DNA from: Bacillus pseudomycoides
GTDB taxonomy: Bacteria; Bacillota; Bacilli; Bacillales; Bacillaceae_G
DNA: 64,000 nucleotides
Assembly (NCBI RefSeq): GCF_022811845.1
Contig: NZ_CP064266.1
Span: forward strand, 3,038,001 to 3,102,000
Direction of reading: 5' to 3'
Every line of letters begins with the position of its first letter. Positions within the stretch are counted from its first letter, which is position 1. The translations under genes and the position numbers were made by a program. This document shows, one piece after another, positions 33,865-43,406 of this stretch. The notes beneath the pieces were generated by a model. It saw only the letters and a list, made by a program, of their open reading frames with translations, had not been told where the DNA came from and ran no database searches.

Positions 33865-34494
33865 ATGAAAAGAGTGTTGAAAGAGTTCTTTTTGCAACAT
33901 GATATTATCATTATGTTTGGAGTACTAATTCTTTTTATCATTATTTTACAAATGCAATTATTTACAGGAATAGTGGCCATATCATGTCTTGCGGGTATCA
34001 TTTTTTATACAATTAATGAATATGTGACACATCGGTTTTTATTTCATATGAAACCTCCTAAGAATCCATTTCTACTGAAAATATTGAAGAGATTACATTA
34101 TGATCATCATGTGTATCCTGATGATTTAAAACTATTATTTTTACCAGTTTGGTATAGCATGCCGGGATTTGCAATTTATTTGTTCATTTTGTATGGAGTG
34201 ACAAATCATGTAACGATTACACTCTCATTTGGAATGGGGATGATTGTGATGCTGCTTGTTTATGAATGGAAACATTATATAGCGCATAGACCAATTCGTC
34301 CGTTGACTCATTTTGGTCGATGGTTAAAAAAACAACATATTTTGCATCATTATAAAAATGAAAATTATTGGTTTGGTGTGTCGAATCCAGTGTATGATTT
34401 TTTATTTGGTACGTATAAAAATGGGAAAGATGTTGAATTAAGTAAGACGGCACGCGATCTAGAGAAAGAAAAAAATCAGGAAGTAGTACGATAA
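33865..34494 (+). CDS. sterol desaturase/fatty acid hydroxylase family protein
   Basis: A 209-residue membrane protein of the fatty acid hydroxylase superfamily (PF04116), di-iron enzymes. The histidine boxes are present: HRFLFH near residue 56, HYDHH near 78, HYIAH near 136 and HILHH near 155. Two helical hairpins span the membrane. Related proteins hydroxylate or desaturate lipids, and some act on carotenoids. The substrate in this organism is unknown. AAGAAAGGGGAT precedes the ATG. Confidence 0.85.
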   Translation: MKRVLKEFFLQHDIIIMFGVLILFIIILQMQLFTGIVAISCLAGIIFYTINEYVTHRFLFHMKPPKNPFLLKILKRLHYDHHVYPDDLKLLFLPVWYSMPGFAIYLFILYGVTNHVTITLSFGMGMIVMLLVYEWKHYIAHRPIRPLTHFGRWLKKQHILHHYKNENYWFGVSNPVYDFLFGTYKNGKDVELSKTARDLEKEKNQEVVR

Positions 34495-34685
34495 ACGTTG
34501 GCTTTATTTTACAAAAATATATTAAAAAATTGGAAAAATATGACGAGAAATGTCTAGCGAAAAATCTTTGCAGAGAAGAAGGAATTGTCTAAAATTAAGT
34601 ATAAGTTTCTGAATATTTATAAAATTTAGTCTTTAGGTATGCGAAGGGATTAGATTTAAAGAATGAGGGAGAGGGGAGAGGACAA

Positions 34686-35024
34686 GTGAAAAGAGATAGT
34701 TCAGCACGTAAATTACAAAGTGAGGTAAATTATACAGAAGTCGTTCAGTCTGCAGAATTTCAATCATTGCTAGAAAAGAAGCGGAAATTTATTGTCCCGA
34801 TGAGTATTTTCTTTTTAAGTTTTTTTATTACATTGCCGATTTTAACTTCTTATTCAAAGGTATTAAATACACCAGTATTTGGTGATGTGACATGGGCTTG
34901 GATTTTTGCTTTTGCACAATTTGTTATGACGTGGGCGTTATGTATGATGTATAGCAAAAAAGCGGAATCATTCGACAAGGCGTCACAAAAAATTCTTCAA
35001 GATATGCAAAAAGGGAGGGGATAA
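34686..35024 (+). CDS. DUF485 membrane protein, partner of the symporter
   Basis: A 112-residue protein with two hydrophobic helices (about residues 38-60 and 70-95) and charged ends, the DUF485 (YjcH) pattern. DUF485 genes are almost always followed by acetate-type sodium:solute symporter genes, as here with a 2-bp gap. It starts with GTG at 34686 behind GGGGAGAGG. Its biochemical role is unknown, possibly an accessory subunit. Confidence 0.85.
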   Translation: MKRDSSARKLQSEVNYTEVVQSAEFQSLLEKKRKFIVPMSIFFLSFFITLPILTSYSKVLNTPVFGDVTWAWIFAFAQFVMTWALCMMYSKKAESFDKASQKILQDMQKGRG

Positions 35025-35026
35025 AT

Positions 35027-36577
35027 TTGAACATAACGGCGTTTGCACTATTTTTGATTATCGTTCTCGGTACGCTCGTTATTACATATTTTGCATCGAA
35101 AAAGACGAAAAATGCGAGCGAGTTTTATACAGCAGGGGGAGGCTTGACTGGTTGGCAAAATGGTCTGGCCATTGCAGGAGATTATATGTCAGCTGCTTCT
35201 TTTCTAGGAATTGCAGGAGCAATTGCATTAACTGGATTTGATGGTTTCTTTTATAGTATAGGTTTTCTTGTTGCTTATTTAGTTGTATTATATCTCGTTG
35301 CTGAACCGCTTAGAAACTTAGGGAAATATACATTAGCGGATATGATCGCAGCGCGTTTTGATGCAAGAAAGGTGCGCGGAGTTGCAGCTTTAAATACGAT
35401 GACAATTTCAATTTTCTATATGATTGCACAGCTTGTAGGAGCAGGAGCACTTATCAAATTATTATTAGGAATTGAATATACGACATCGGTTTTAATTGTT
35501 GGAACGCTAATGACAGTGTACGTAATTTTTGGGGGTATGACAGCGACGAGTTGGGTACAAATTGTAAAAGCGGTTTTACTAATGGCAGGGACATTTATTA
35601 TTTCAGTAATTGTATTTGGGAAATTTAATTTTAGCGTAACAGAAATGTTTGCGCAGATGAAAACTGCAACACCATTAAAGGAAGCATTTTTAAATCCAGG
35701 AGTGAAGTATAAGGATGGATTGGATACGCTTTCTTTAAACTTAGGTCTCGTTCTTGGAACGGCAGGGTTACCTCATATTCTTGTTCGTTTTTTCACTGTT
35801 CGTGATGCAAAAACAGCACGTCAATCGGTTGTATACGCAACATGGTTAATTGGTGCGTTTTATATTATGACGATTTTCCTAGGTTTTGGTGCGGCTGCAT
35901 TTGTAGGGAATGCGGCAATTATTCAGGCAAATCCAGCTGGTAATATGGCAGCACCTTTATTAGCAAAGGCACTTGGTGGAGATTTCTTATTTGCTTTCGT
36001 TTCTGCAATTGCATTTGCGACGATTTTAGCAGTTGTGGCGGGGCTTGTTTTAACAGCAGCCTCTGCATTTGCACATGATTTTTATAATGAGATTATTCGT
36101 AAAGGTAAGTCAACAGAAAAAGAACAAGTATCGATGGCACGTTATGCTTCCATTGGAGTAGCAATATTATCTATTATTTTAGCGTTATTTGCTCAAACAT
36201 TAAACGTTGCATTCCTCGTGTCTTTAGCGTTTGCCGTTGCTGCAAGTGCGAATTTGCCAGTTATTTTGTTTACAATTTATTGGAAACGCTTTAATACAAC
36301 AGGAGCGATTTGCGGAATGGTTGTTGGTTTAGTTTCAGCTATCGTATTAGTTGCGCTAAGCCCGAATGTTTGGAGTCCCGAAGCTGGGAAAGCAATCTTT
36401 GTTGGAGAAGCCTTATTCCCTTATACAACACCAGGGATTATTTCTATTCCACTTGGATTTTTAGCAGCATACTTAGGAACAATTTTCTCAAGTAAGAAAG
36501 AAGATGCAGCGAAATTCGATGAAATTCTTGTCAAATCTAACACAGGTCATGGAGTTAGTGACGTGTCTGCACATTAA
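35027..36577 (+). CDS. sodium:solute symporter (ActP/YwcA-like)
   Basis: A 516-residue SSS-family transporter with about 13 hydrophobic helices. SEFYTAGGGLTGWQNGLAIA and GDYMSAASFLGIAGAIAL (residues 30-68) are the typical Na+-coupled core of acetate permease-like members. GLPHILVRFFTVRDAK near 248 is a further family block. It probably imports short carboxylates such as acetate. It starts with TTG 35027 behind AGGGAGGGG and is coupled to the DUF485 gene. Confidence 0.9.
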   Translation: MNITAFALFLIIVLGTLVITYFASKKTKNASEFYTAGGGLTGWQNGLAIAGDYMSAASFLGIAGAIALTGFDGFFYSIGFLVAYLVVLYLVAEPLRNLGKYTLADMIAARFDARKVRGVAALNTMTISIFYMIAQLVGAGALIKLLLGIEYTTSVLIVGTLMTVYVIFGGMTATSWVQIVKAVLLMAGTFIISVIVFGKFNFSVTEMFAQMKTATPLKEAFLNPGVKYKDGLDTLSLNLGLVLGTAGLPHILVRFFTVRDAKTARQSVVYATWLIGAFYIMTIFLGFGAAAFVGNAAIIQANPAGNMAAPLLAKALGGDFLFAFVSAIAFATILAVVAGLVLTAASAFAHDFYNEIIRKGKSTEKEQVSMARYASIGVAILSIILALFAQTLNVAFLVSLAFAVAASANLPVILFTIYWKRFNTTGAICGMVVGLVSAIVLVALSPNVWSPEAGKAIFVGEALFPYTTPGIISIPLGFLAAYLGTIFSSKKEDAAKFDEILVKSNTGHGVSDVSAH

Positions 36578-36582
36578 GAAGA

Positions 36583-36621
36583 AAAAGAGCTTTCCAGTTT
36601 CTTGGAGAGCTCTTTTATTTT
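36583..36621 (+). terminator. terminator after the symporter
   Basis: AAAAGAGCTTTCCA and TGGAGAGCTCTTTT arms with a six-base loop, followed by ATTTTG. Confidence 0.88.
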
Positions 36622-36763
36622 GTAATTTTGCTTAAAAATATTACGTTGCAGTTGGTAGGATTTGTTTCGTTCATGTGGAATGAAAATAAATAGGAAAAGT
36701 TTGATCTCACCATGGCACCAGCACAGCTTAAAGAAATATAAGTTGTTTTGGAAGGTGGAATGT

Positions 36764-38119
36764 ATGATGAAAACGAAACAAACAGATGCGATCCTTGCAA
36801 AGGATGAAAAGTATGTGTGGCATGGAATGCGTCCTTTTAGTCCAAATAGTACGATGGTTGGAGCCAAAGCAGAAGGTTGTTGGGTGGAAGATATAGAAGG
36901 TAAACAATACTTAGATGGTATGAGTGGTCTTTGGTGTGTGAATAGTGGGTATGGAAGAAAAGAACTTGCTGAAGCAGCGTATGAGCAATTGCAAACATTA
37001 TCATATTTTCCAATGTCTCAATCGCATGAACCCGCAATTCAGCTTGCTGAAAAGTTGAATGAATGGCTTGGAGGAGAATATGTTATCTTTTTCTCTAATA
37101 GTGGATCAGAAGCGAATGAAACAGCATTTAAAATTGTTCGTCAATATTATGCACATAAGGGTGAGCCACACCGTTATAAATTTATGTCCCGTTATCGCGG
37201 TTATCATGGAAATACGATGGCGACGATGGCAGCAACAGGACAGGCGCAACGTAGATATCAATATGAGCCATTTGCTGCAGGTTTCTTACATGTGACGCCG
37301 CCAGATTGTTACCGAATGCCAGAGATTGCAGCACAAGATATTTATGATGTAGAGTGTGTGAGAGAAATTGATCGTGTTATGAAATGGGAATTAAGTGAAA
37401 CGATAGCTGGATTTATTATGGAGCCAATTATTACAGGTGGTGGTATTTTGATGCCGCCTCAGGATTATATGAAGGCTGTTCAAGAAATCTGTCAAAAACA
37501 TGGTGCATTACTAATTAGCGATGAAGTCATCTGTGGTTTTGGACGAACGGGAAAAGCGTTTGGTTTTATGAATTATGATGTAAAACCAGATATAGTTACA
37601 ATGGCGAAAGGAATTACAAGTGCATACTTACCATTATCGGCAACAGCAGTGAAAAAAGAAATTTATGAAGCATTTAAAGGAACGGGAGAATATGAATTTT
37701 TCCGTCATATTAACACGTTTGGTGGCAACCCAGCTGCTTGTGCGTTAGCGCTTAAAAATTTAGAAATTATGGAGAATGAAAATTTAATTGAGCGTTCTGC
37801 ACAAATGGGATCTCTTTTATTAGAACAGTTAAAAGAAGAGATTGGAGATCATTCACTTGTTGGAGATGTTAGAGGGAAAGGTTTGCTTGTTGGCATTGAA
37901 ATGGTAAGGGATAAAGTAACAAAGGACCCACTTGATAATGCTACAATTACAAGTATAGTGAACACTTGTAAAGAAAAGGGACTCATCATTGGGCGTAATG
38001 GAATGACAACAGCAGGCTATAACAATGTTTTAACTTTAGCACCGCCTCTTATTATTTCAAGTGAAGAAATCGCTTTTGTTGTCGGGACATTGAAGACAGC
38101 GATGGAACGTATTGTATAA
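36764..38119 (+). CDS. class III (omega-type) aminotransferase
   Basis: A 451-residue PLP enzyme of aminotransferase class III, similar in layout to beta-alanine or taurine:pyruvate aminotransferases. SNSGSEANETAFKIVRQYY near residue 107 and YRGYHGNTMATMAATG near 137 shape the cofactor site. LLISDEVICGFGRTGKAFG near 245 carries the Asp, and MAKGITSAYLPLSA near 283 the PLP lysine. ATG 36764 (or 36767) follows GAAGGTGG; the longer reading from 36662 lacks such a site. The amino donor is unknown. Confidence 0.88.
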   Translation: MMKTKQTDAILAKDEKYVWHGMRPFSPNSTMVGAKAEGCWVEDIEGKQYLDGMSGLWCVNSGYGRKELAEAAYEQLQTLSYFPMSQSHEPAIQLAEKLNEWLGGEYVIFFSNSGSEANETAFKIVRQYYAHKGEPHRYKFMSRYRGYHGNTMATMAATGQAQRRYQYEPFAAGFLHVTPPDCYRMPEIAAQDIYDVECVREIDRVMKWELSETIAGFIMEPIITGGGILMPPQDYMKAVQEICQKHGALLISDEVICGFGRTGKAFGFMNYDVKPDIVTMAKGITSAYLPLSATAVKKEIYEAFKGTGEYEFFRHINTFGGNPAACALALKNLEIMENENLIERSAQMGSLLLEQLKEEIGDHSLVGDVRGKGLLVGIEMVRDKVTKDPLDNATITSIVNTCKEKGLIIGRNGMTTAGYNNVLTLAPPLIISSEEIAFVVGTLKTAMERIV

Positions 38120-38127
38120 AGAAATAG

Positions 38128-38163
38128 AAAAGCGAGCCGAAGAGGGTAGGGGCTCGCTTTTTG
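38128..38163 (+). terminator. terminator after the aminotransferase
   Basis: AAAAGCGAGCC and GGCTCGCTTTTTG with a loop of about 11 bases. Confidence 0.88.
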
Positions 38164-38175
38164 TGTCTTGTTTTG

Positions 38176-38664
38176 CTAATGAACACCGTGTTCGCTATTC
38201 CAATTTCCTTGTTGCTTACGAATAGAGATAATTTGTCCAATATGATAAGCGTTATGAATTGTAAAGTTTAGTAGAACAGCGGTCCATGTTTCTTCAGTTT
38301 CCGCTGAGCGTGGGAGGTCGAGTTTCGTTTCATCACAAGTATGTAAAGCGGTTTGCCACTTGTCCATAATCGTATCAATTTGGGCGACTGTAGAATTCCA
38401 ATCTAAATTTCTTGGATTTTGAAATGTATCATCATTCGTTTCGATATGCTCTTGAACAGAAGAACCATAAAATCGCTTTAGAACGCGATCGTTCCAGAAA
38501 ATTAAATGATTAACGATTTCCCAAATAGAATTTGTTCCATCTGTATTCTTCCAAGCAGCTTGTTCTTCTGTAAGGCCATCAAGTGCACTTTGTAGTGAGA
38601 CAAACCAATTGTTTTCATTATGACACGCAAGAAGTTGCTCTAAAAAAATATCTTTACGATTCAT
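38176..38664 (-). CDS. DinB-family protein
   Basis: A 162-residue four-helix-bundle protein of the DinB/YfiT family. Candidate metal ligands are the histidines in EIVNHLIFWND near residue 50 and NAYHIGQIISIRKQQG near 139. Members act as thiol-dependent transferases or are of unknown function. GGAGG precedes the ATG. It is transcribed toward the aminotransferase gene and shares its terminator region. Confidence 0.85.
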   Translation of the reverse strand: MNRKDIFLEQLLACHNENNWFVSLQSALDGLTEEQAAWKNTDGTNSIWEIVNHLIFWNDRVLKRFYGSSVQEHIETNDDTFQNPRNLDWNSTVAQIDTIMDKWQTALHTCDETKLDLPRSAETEETWTAVLLNFTIHNAYHIGQIISIRKQQGNWNSEHGVH

Positions 38665-38744
38665 GAAACACCTCCAAAAAATTTATAATGATACATATAT
38701 GTTTCATTCGCTTTTTTAGATGCATATTCCTATTTCCTGTATAA

Positions 38745-38795
38745 ATAAAAAACGAGATGATAGTCTTTTGAAGACAATCATCTCGTTTTTATATT
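38745..38795. terminator. bidirectional terminator
   Basis: AAAAAACGAGATGAT and ATCATCTCGTTTTT arms around AGTCTTTTGAAGACA, itself a small stem. It serves the minus-strand antiporter gene ending at 38821. Confidence 0.88.
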
Positions 38796-38820
38796 ATAAA
38801 ACTAGTACTCTATATAGTTA

Positions 38821-39978
38821 CTATGCACTTTGTTTTAATTGCTTATCTTTTACACCAAACGTATATTTTAACATTGGCGGTGTAATCATTGTTGTTAAAA
38901 TAACGACGATAACGATTGCTGTAAAGTAATCTTGTGCTAGTAGTCCAGAAGTAAGCCCCTGTCCTGCAATGATAAGTGCGACTTCACCGCGGGAAACCAT
39001 ACCAGATCCGATAATTGTAGAAGATTGGAAATCAAATCCTGTTATACGTGCTCCGAATCCGCAACCAATTAGCTTTGTTAACACAGCAATGATTGTTAAT
39101 GCTAAGATAAACCACACTTTATCTCCAATACCTGCTAACGTAATATTCATACCGATACTTACAAAGAAGATTGGGACGAACATTGCATAGGCAATTGGTT
39201 CTACTTTCTTTTCTACTTCATGTTTATAATCCGTTTGAGAAATCGCAATACCTGCTGCAAATGCTCCGATAATACCAGCGATTCCTAATAGTTCACCAAA
39301 ATATGCAAAAGCGAAACAAATGATAAGGGCTGCACTAATAATAGATTCTGATACGCGTAGTGGTGATAACCAGCGCATAATCATTGGAACGCCTTTCCAA
39401 CCAATTAAGATAATAGCTGCGAAGAAAACCACTTTTTTCAAGATGATTATAGTTAAGCTTACATCAGCTGATCCTAGGAAACTCATAGCAAAGGCTAGTA
39501 AAATAACAACAAGAATATCATCAAAAACAGCAGCGCCTAGCATCGTTGTACTTTCACGCGTCTTCATTTTTCCTAAATCACGAAGTGTTTGTACAGAAAT
39601 ACTAACACTTGTTGCACATAGAAGTAATCCTAAAAAGACTGCATTTGCTTGTTCCATTCCCATTACAAGACCTGCAACGTAACCACCTACAAATGGAAGA
39701 ACGATACCACCAACAGCAACAGCCAACGAAGAATTACGATTTTCATTTAGTTCTTTTAAGTCTGTTTCTAAGCCGGCCATAAACATAAGGAGAATAACTC
39801 CTACTTGACTTAACTGTGTGAGTAAGTCGGAGTTGTTAATTAAACCGAATACCGCCGGACCTATTACAATACCAACGATTAATTTTCCGAGTACAGAAGG
39901 TTGACCTAGTCTAACGCTAATATCACCAGCGATTTTTGTACTTAATAAAATTAACGCAATTTGAAAGAAAAATTCCAT
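38821..39978 (-). CDS. CPA2 family cation:proton antiporter
   Basis: A 385-residue membrane protein with about 12 helices of the CPA2 (KefB/NapA-like) family, without a C-terminal TrkA domain. RLGQPSVLGKLIVGIVIGPA near residue 22 is the first conserved block, FMAGLETDL near 68 the second, GAAVFDDILVVILLAF near 150 holds the paired Asp residues, and GMVSRGEVALIIAG near 325 the last. It exchanges Na+ or K+ for H+. The start at 39978 has AAGGGGAG upstream; the longer start at 39996 has none. Confidence 0.9.
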   Translation of the reverse strand: MEFFFQIALILLSTKIAGDISVRLGQPSVLGKLIVGIVIGPAVFGLINNSDLLTQLSQVGVILLMFMAGLETDLKELNENRNSSLAVAVGGIVLPFVGGYVAGLVMGMEQANAVFLGLLLCATSVSISVQTLRDLGKMKTRESTTMLGAAVFDDILVVILLAFAMSFLGSADVSLTIIILKKVVFFAAIILIGWKGVPMIMRWLSPLRVSESIISAALIICFAFAYFGELLGIAGIIGAFAAGIAISQTDYKHEVEKKVEPIAYAMFVPIFFVSIGMNITLAGIGDKVWFILALTIIAVLTKLIGCGFGARITGFDFQSSTIIGSGMVSRGEVALIIAGQGLTSGLLAQDYFTAIVIVVILTTMITPPMLKYTFGVKDKQLKQSA

Positions 39979-40245
39979 CTCATCTCCCCTTTTCATTTTT
40001 GTTTTATTATACGATTTCTCGGAGTTTGCTTAATGTAAAACACTATGTAACACACATTAAACAAGAGGTCTTTATACGAGTTCTTTTGAACTTGTAACTT
40101 GAACCTGTAATAAATATATAATAACTTTCAAGAAAAATCAATGTTAAATTGGCAGATTTTAAGTAGGAATGATTCATTTTGAATAAGGAATATATGTCTA
40201 TATAATAAAGGGATAAATCTATTTGAAAGAAACGGAGTAGGAAAT

Positions 40246-41079
40246 ATGTTATTCAATCAACGTTTTACAATTGGTGAAATGGCAAAAATGCATAAGATTG
40301 CGGAGTCAACATTACGTTATTACGATGAAAAAGGTATTTTTCATCCATCCATTGTTGATCCACAAACAAATTATCGATACTATACAATCGACCAATTTTC
40401 ACTTTTAGATACAATTAAATTTTTACGGCAGTTAAATATTTCTTTAAAAGAAATTAAGAAGTATATTGATGAAAGGAATCCAGATTATGCCTTGAATTTG
40501 TTAGAAAAACAACAAGAAATGATGTTGAAGAAACAAAGGGAAATTGAATATGCATTGGCGAAAATGAACCATAAAATCGAAATGATGAAAGAGGCTACTG
40601 CTTCTAAAGCGAATCATGTAACATTTAAGAAATTACCAAAAAGAAAAATTACTGCATTAGCCATTGCACCAAATGTAACGGACGATATGCTCGAGTATTA
40701 TATACATTCGCTTCAAAAAAATATGAAGCAGATAGATGATAGTTTATTTTCAGGGGATATTGGTGTGACAGTGTCAAAAGAGGGATTACTTCAAAATGAA
40801 TTTCAAGCATATAATAGTGTCTTTATTTTGCTTGATTATATGCCGTTTCAAGTGAAGATTTCAGATGCTATTCAAGAGGGGATGTTTGCTTGCTCCTATC
40901 ACCATGGACCGTATGAAGAAACAGATGGAACGTATAAGGAATTGTTAAGAAACATTGAAAAGAAAGGGTACGAAGTGTCTGGAGATGCAATTGAGCTTGC
41001 TTTGATTGACTGGTCTGTGACGGAAAATCCAAAAGAGCAAGTTACAGAAATACAAATTCCGGTAATAAAAAAGAAGTAA
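40246..41079 (+). CDS. MerR-family regulator with GyrI-like effector domain
   Basis: A 277-residue BmrR/BltR-like regulator. The N-terminal winged helix reads FTIGEMAKMHKIAESTLRYY (residues 6-25), followed by a dimerising coiled coil (about 75-115) and a C-terminal effector domain with YMPFQVKI and CSYHHGPYEET typical of GyrI-like drug-binding folds. Such proteins twist 19-bp-spaced promoters when they bind drugs. A promoter of this kind lies just downstream, before the MATE gene. GGAGTAGG precedes the ATG. Confidence 0.9.
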   Translation: MLFNQRFTIGEMAKMHKIAESTLRYYDEKGIFHPSIVDPQTNYRYYTIDQFSLLDTIKFLRQLNISLKEIKKYIDERNPDYALNLLEKQQEMMLKKQREIEYALAKMNHKIEMMKEATASKANHVTFKKLPKRKITALAIAPNVTDDMLEYYIHSLQKNMKQIDDSLFSGDIGVTVSKEGLLQNEFQAYNSVFILLDYMPFQVKISDAIQEGMFACSYHHGPYEETDGTYKELLRNIEKKGYEVSGDAIELALIDWSVTENPKEQVTEIQIPVIKKK

Positions 41080-41115
41080 GAGGTTGTATAACAAAAATGT
41101 ATTTTTAATTCTCAC

Positions 41116-41146
41116 TTGACCTTCAAGTTACTTGAAGGTTTAAAAT
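41116..41146 (+). promoter_or_regulatory. MerR-type promoter and operator of the MATE gene
   Basis: A TTGACC -35 box (41116-41121) and a TAAAAT -10 box (41141-41146) are 19 bp apart. Between them lies the perfect dyad ACCTTCAAG-TTA-CTTGAAGGT (41119-41139). The overlong spacer with a central dyad is the hallmark of MerR-activated promoters. Confidence 0.9.
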
Positions 41147-41178
41147 GTGAACAGAGAATTGAAAAGGAGCATTTTATT

Positions 41179-42534
41179 ATGGAAACAACTGAGAAATTAA
41201 GAGAAAAACCAATAAAAAATTTATTTATATCTTATTTAATACCGGCGGTTCTTGGAATGGTATTAATGTCGGTGAATATTGTAATCGATGCCGTTATGAT
41301 TAGCAGAGGAGTCGGAGCGAATGGCTTAGCGGGAGTAAACGTTGCCATCCCAGCATTTTCTATTTTTTTCTCTATATCATTGTGGATTGGAATGGGCGGA
41401 GCTACACTATATTCCATAGCATTAGGTGAAAATAAAATAGAGCGAGCGAGATCCATTTTTACTCAGTCTATGACAGTAGCTGTTGTAATTGTTGGTGCTT
41501 TAATGATCATCTGTTTATGGAGAATAGAAGATTTGGCCTATTTATTTGGAGCTAATGAAGTAATCTTACCATATGCATTAGACTATTTAACTGTATTATT
41601 AACATTTGGAATGATATACGTATTAGAAAATATTTTAAGTACATTTATACGAAACGATGGAAATCCAAATTTAGCGATGGCAGGACTTGTTGTAACAGCG
41701 TTGTTAAATATTGCTTTTGATTATATTTTTATTTTTATTTTTGGTTGGGGTGTAACAGGAGCGGCGGCAGCGACTATCTTGTCAGCAGCAATTGGTTTTC
41801 TTGTTTTATTAAGTCATTTCTTTAGAAAAAGGAGCATTTTAAAATGGACGAAATTTCATTTTGAATGGAATACAGTCAAACAAATTATGGTGATTGGTTT
41901 TCCAAGTTTCACCGCAGAAATAACAGTAGCGATTGTAACGATTGGTTTTAACATAACCTTTATGAAATATGCAGGAGAATTAGGTGTAGCATCTTACGCA
42001 ATAGTGAATAGTATTCACTCCATGATGCTATTAGTATTCTTAGGTGTTGGAGCGGCATTGCAACCAATTGCAAGTTTTCATTACGGTGCAAATTTACCTG
42101 AACGGTTGAAGGAAGGACTAAATCTTGCAGTTAAAACAGCTATTGTACTTGGATGTGTAGCAATTGTGAGCGGATTATTCTTTGGGGAATACATTATTGG
42201 TTTATTTGATGTTCAATCAGAAGAGTTACTGACACTAACTGTAACAGGAATGAGTCTATTCTTTATTCAATATGTATTTTTTGGCTATAACATTGTATAT
42301 GGAGAGTATTTCCAATCGGTCAGACAAACAAGAAAGTCTATCTTGATTATTCTAAGCCGCGGTTTATTACTCATTATTCCACTCTTATGGATTATGCCAA
42401 AGTTGTTTGGAGTAAATGGAATTTGGCTTGTAATGCCTGTATCTGAAGTATTAACAGCGATTGTTGTATTTTGGATGAATCGTATTTCTCATCCAGTATC
42501 AGTACGGAATATAGAAAGAGAGCATGTAGCATGA
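41179..42534 (+). CDS. MATE family multidrug efflux transporter
   Basis: A 451-residue membrane protein with 12 helices of the MATE family, which pumps cationic drugs out using Na+ or H+. PIKNLFISYLIPAVLGMVLM and VNIVIDAVMISRGVGANGLA near the N-terminus, and RNDGNPNLAMAGLVVTALLN near residue 160, are MATE blocks. The start is ATG 41179 after AAAAGGAGC; the in-frame reading from 41116 begins inside the promoter. The MerR-type promoter directly upstream suggests induction by the pump's own substrates. Confidence 0.92.
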   Translation: METTEKLREKPIKNLFISYLIPAVLGMVLMSVNIVIDAVMISRGVGANGLAGVNVAIPAFSIFFSISLWIGMGGATLYSIALGENKIERARSIFTQSMTVAVVIVGALMIICLWRIEDLAYLFGANEVILPYALDYLTVLLTFGMIYVLENILSTFIRNDGNPNLAMAGLVVTALLNIAFDYIFIFIFGWGVTGAAAATILSAAIGFLVLLSHFFRKRSILKWTKFHFEWNTVKQIMVIGFPSFTAEITVAIVTIGFNITFMKYAGELGVASYAIVNSIHSMMLLVFLGVGAALQPIASFHYGANLPERLKEGLNLAVKTAIVLGCVAIVSGLFFGEYIIGLFDVQSEELLTLTVTGMSLFFIQYVFFGYNIVYGEYFQSVRQTRKSILIILSRGLLLIIPLLWIMPKLFGVNGIWLVMPVSEVLTAIVVFWMNRISHPVSVRNIEREHVA

Positions 42535-42537
42535 TAG

Positions 42538-42577
42538 AAATCCCCTTAATTTATTAAGGGGATTTCTTATTTTTTAA
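42538..42577. terminator. terminator after the MATE gene
   Basis: AAATCCCCTT and AAGGGGATTT arms with an 8-base loop and a TTATTTTTT tail. It overlaps the last codons of the convergent DUF421 gene. Confidence 0.85.
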
Positions 42578-43231
42578 GCTAACCGTAAAAGAGCCATCTG
42601 TTTCTTGAACAGAAGCAAATGCAATGTTTTTGATGTCTTCAAATCCTTTTTTTAGTAACTCATTACGGAGCCATTTCTCATTTTTATGGATTAATTTTAA
42701 ATTATCATATTGGATATGAGCATCAACAATAAGGGCGATCGGTAGACCAGCATATGTAACATCCATATGCATATCTTTAGGAGTAAGAGGAACAAGTTCT
42801 CTTTTAGGTAAAATGCTAATTGCGCCATTTGCTTCTAAAATCGCATATTCGATTTCATTTACGCTAGGATATCCCGCCACTCTAAGGTTAGAAAGTAACT
42901 CAGCTATTGGGTATCTGCTTTGTTTTAAGTTCTCGAATAGGATATTTCCATGTTTAATTAGAATCGTAGGCTGACCAAGGATAAAACGATTGAGCTTATT
43001 AAGTAAACTAAGTTTCGTAATGACAAGGTGAAGGCATGTAATAACAATCATACCAACAATACCTTCCCATATACCATCGACTGGTATAGCTTGAAAAGCT
43101 AGATAGGATAAAAAAATAATGGCACCAAAATCATGTGGTGTAAGCTGTGCCAATGCTGACTTTCCTAACAGCTTAATCGCTATAATAAATAATAAAAAAA
43201 AGAATGTTACATTACATAAAAAAGCAATCAA
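42554..43231 (-). CDS. DUF421 (YetF/YdfS-like) membrane protein
   Basis: A 225-residue protein with three N-terminal hydrophobic helices (about residues 1-85) and a soluble C-terminal domain, the DUF421 pattern. KLLGKSALAQLTPHDFGAII near residue 21 and QPTILIKHGNILFENLKQSR near 95 are family blocks. I prefer TTG at 43229-43231 because GAGAGGTG lies 6-7 bp upstream; starts at 43258 (ATG) or 43285 have no such site. Relatives occur in spore membranes, but the function is not defined. Confidence 0.82.
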   Translation of the reverse strand: MIAFLCNVTFFFLLFIIAIKLLGKSALAQLTPHDFGAIIFLSYLAFQAIPVDGIWEGIVGMIVITCLHLVITKLSLLNKLNRFILGQPTILIKHGNILFENLKQSRYPIAELLSNLRVAGYPSVNEIEYAILEANGAISILPKRELVPLTPKDMHMDVTYAGLPIALIVDAHIQYDNLKLIHKNEKWLRNELLKKGFEDIKNIAFASVQETDGSFTVSLKNKKSP

Positions 43232-43406
43232 TGTCTGCACCTCTCGTATAAAATTCATGCTGTAAATTGTGTATACCTTATCCAATATTCCCTTATTACT
43301 TACAAATATTACTTTTTTAGGTTAATTTAGGGTTCGTTAAGGATTTAAGCTATACAAACAATCGTAAGGATACTATGATAAGAAAATAGAAAAAATAGGA
43401 GTATAT

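Noticed and set aside
36662..36763. Longer N-terminus for the class III aminotransferase
   Set aside because: The extension has no ribosome-binding site and no family similarity; GAAGGTGG sits just before ATG 36764.
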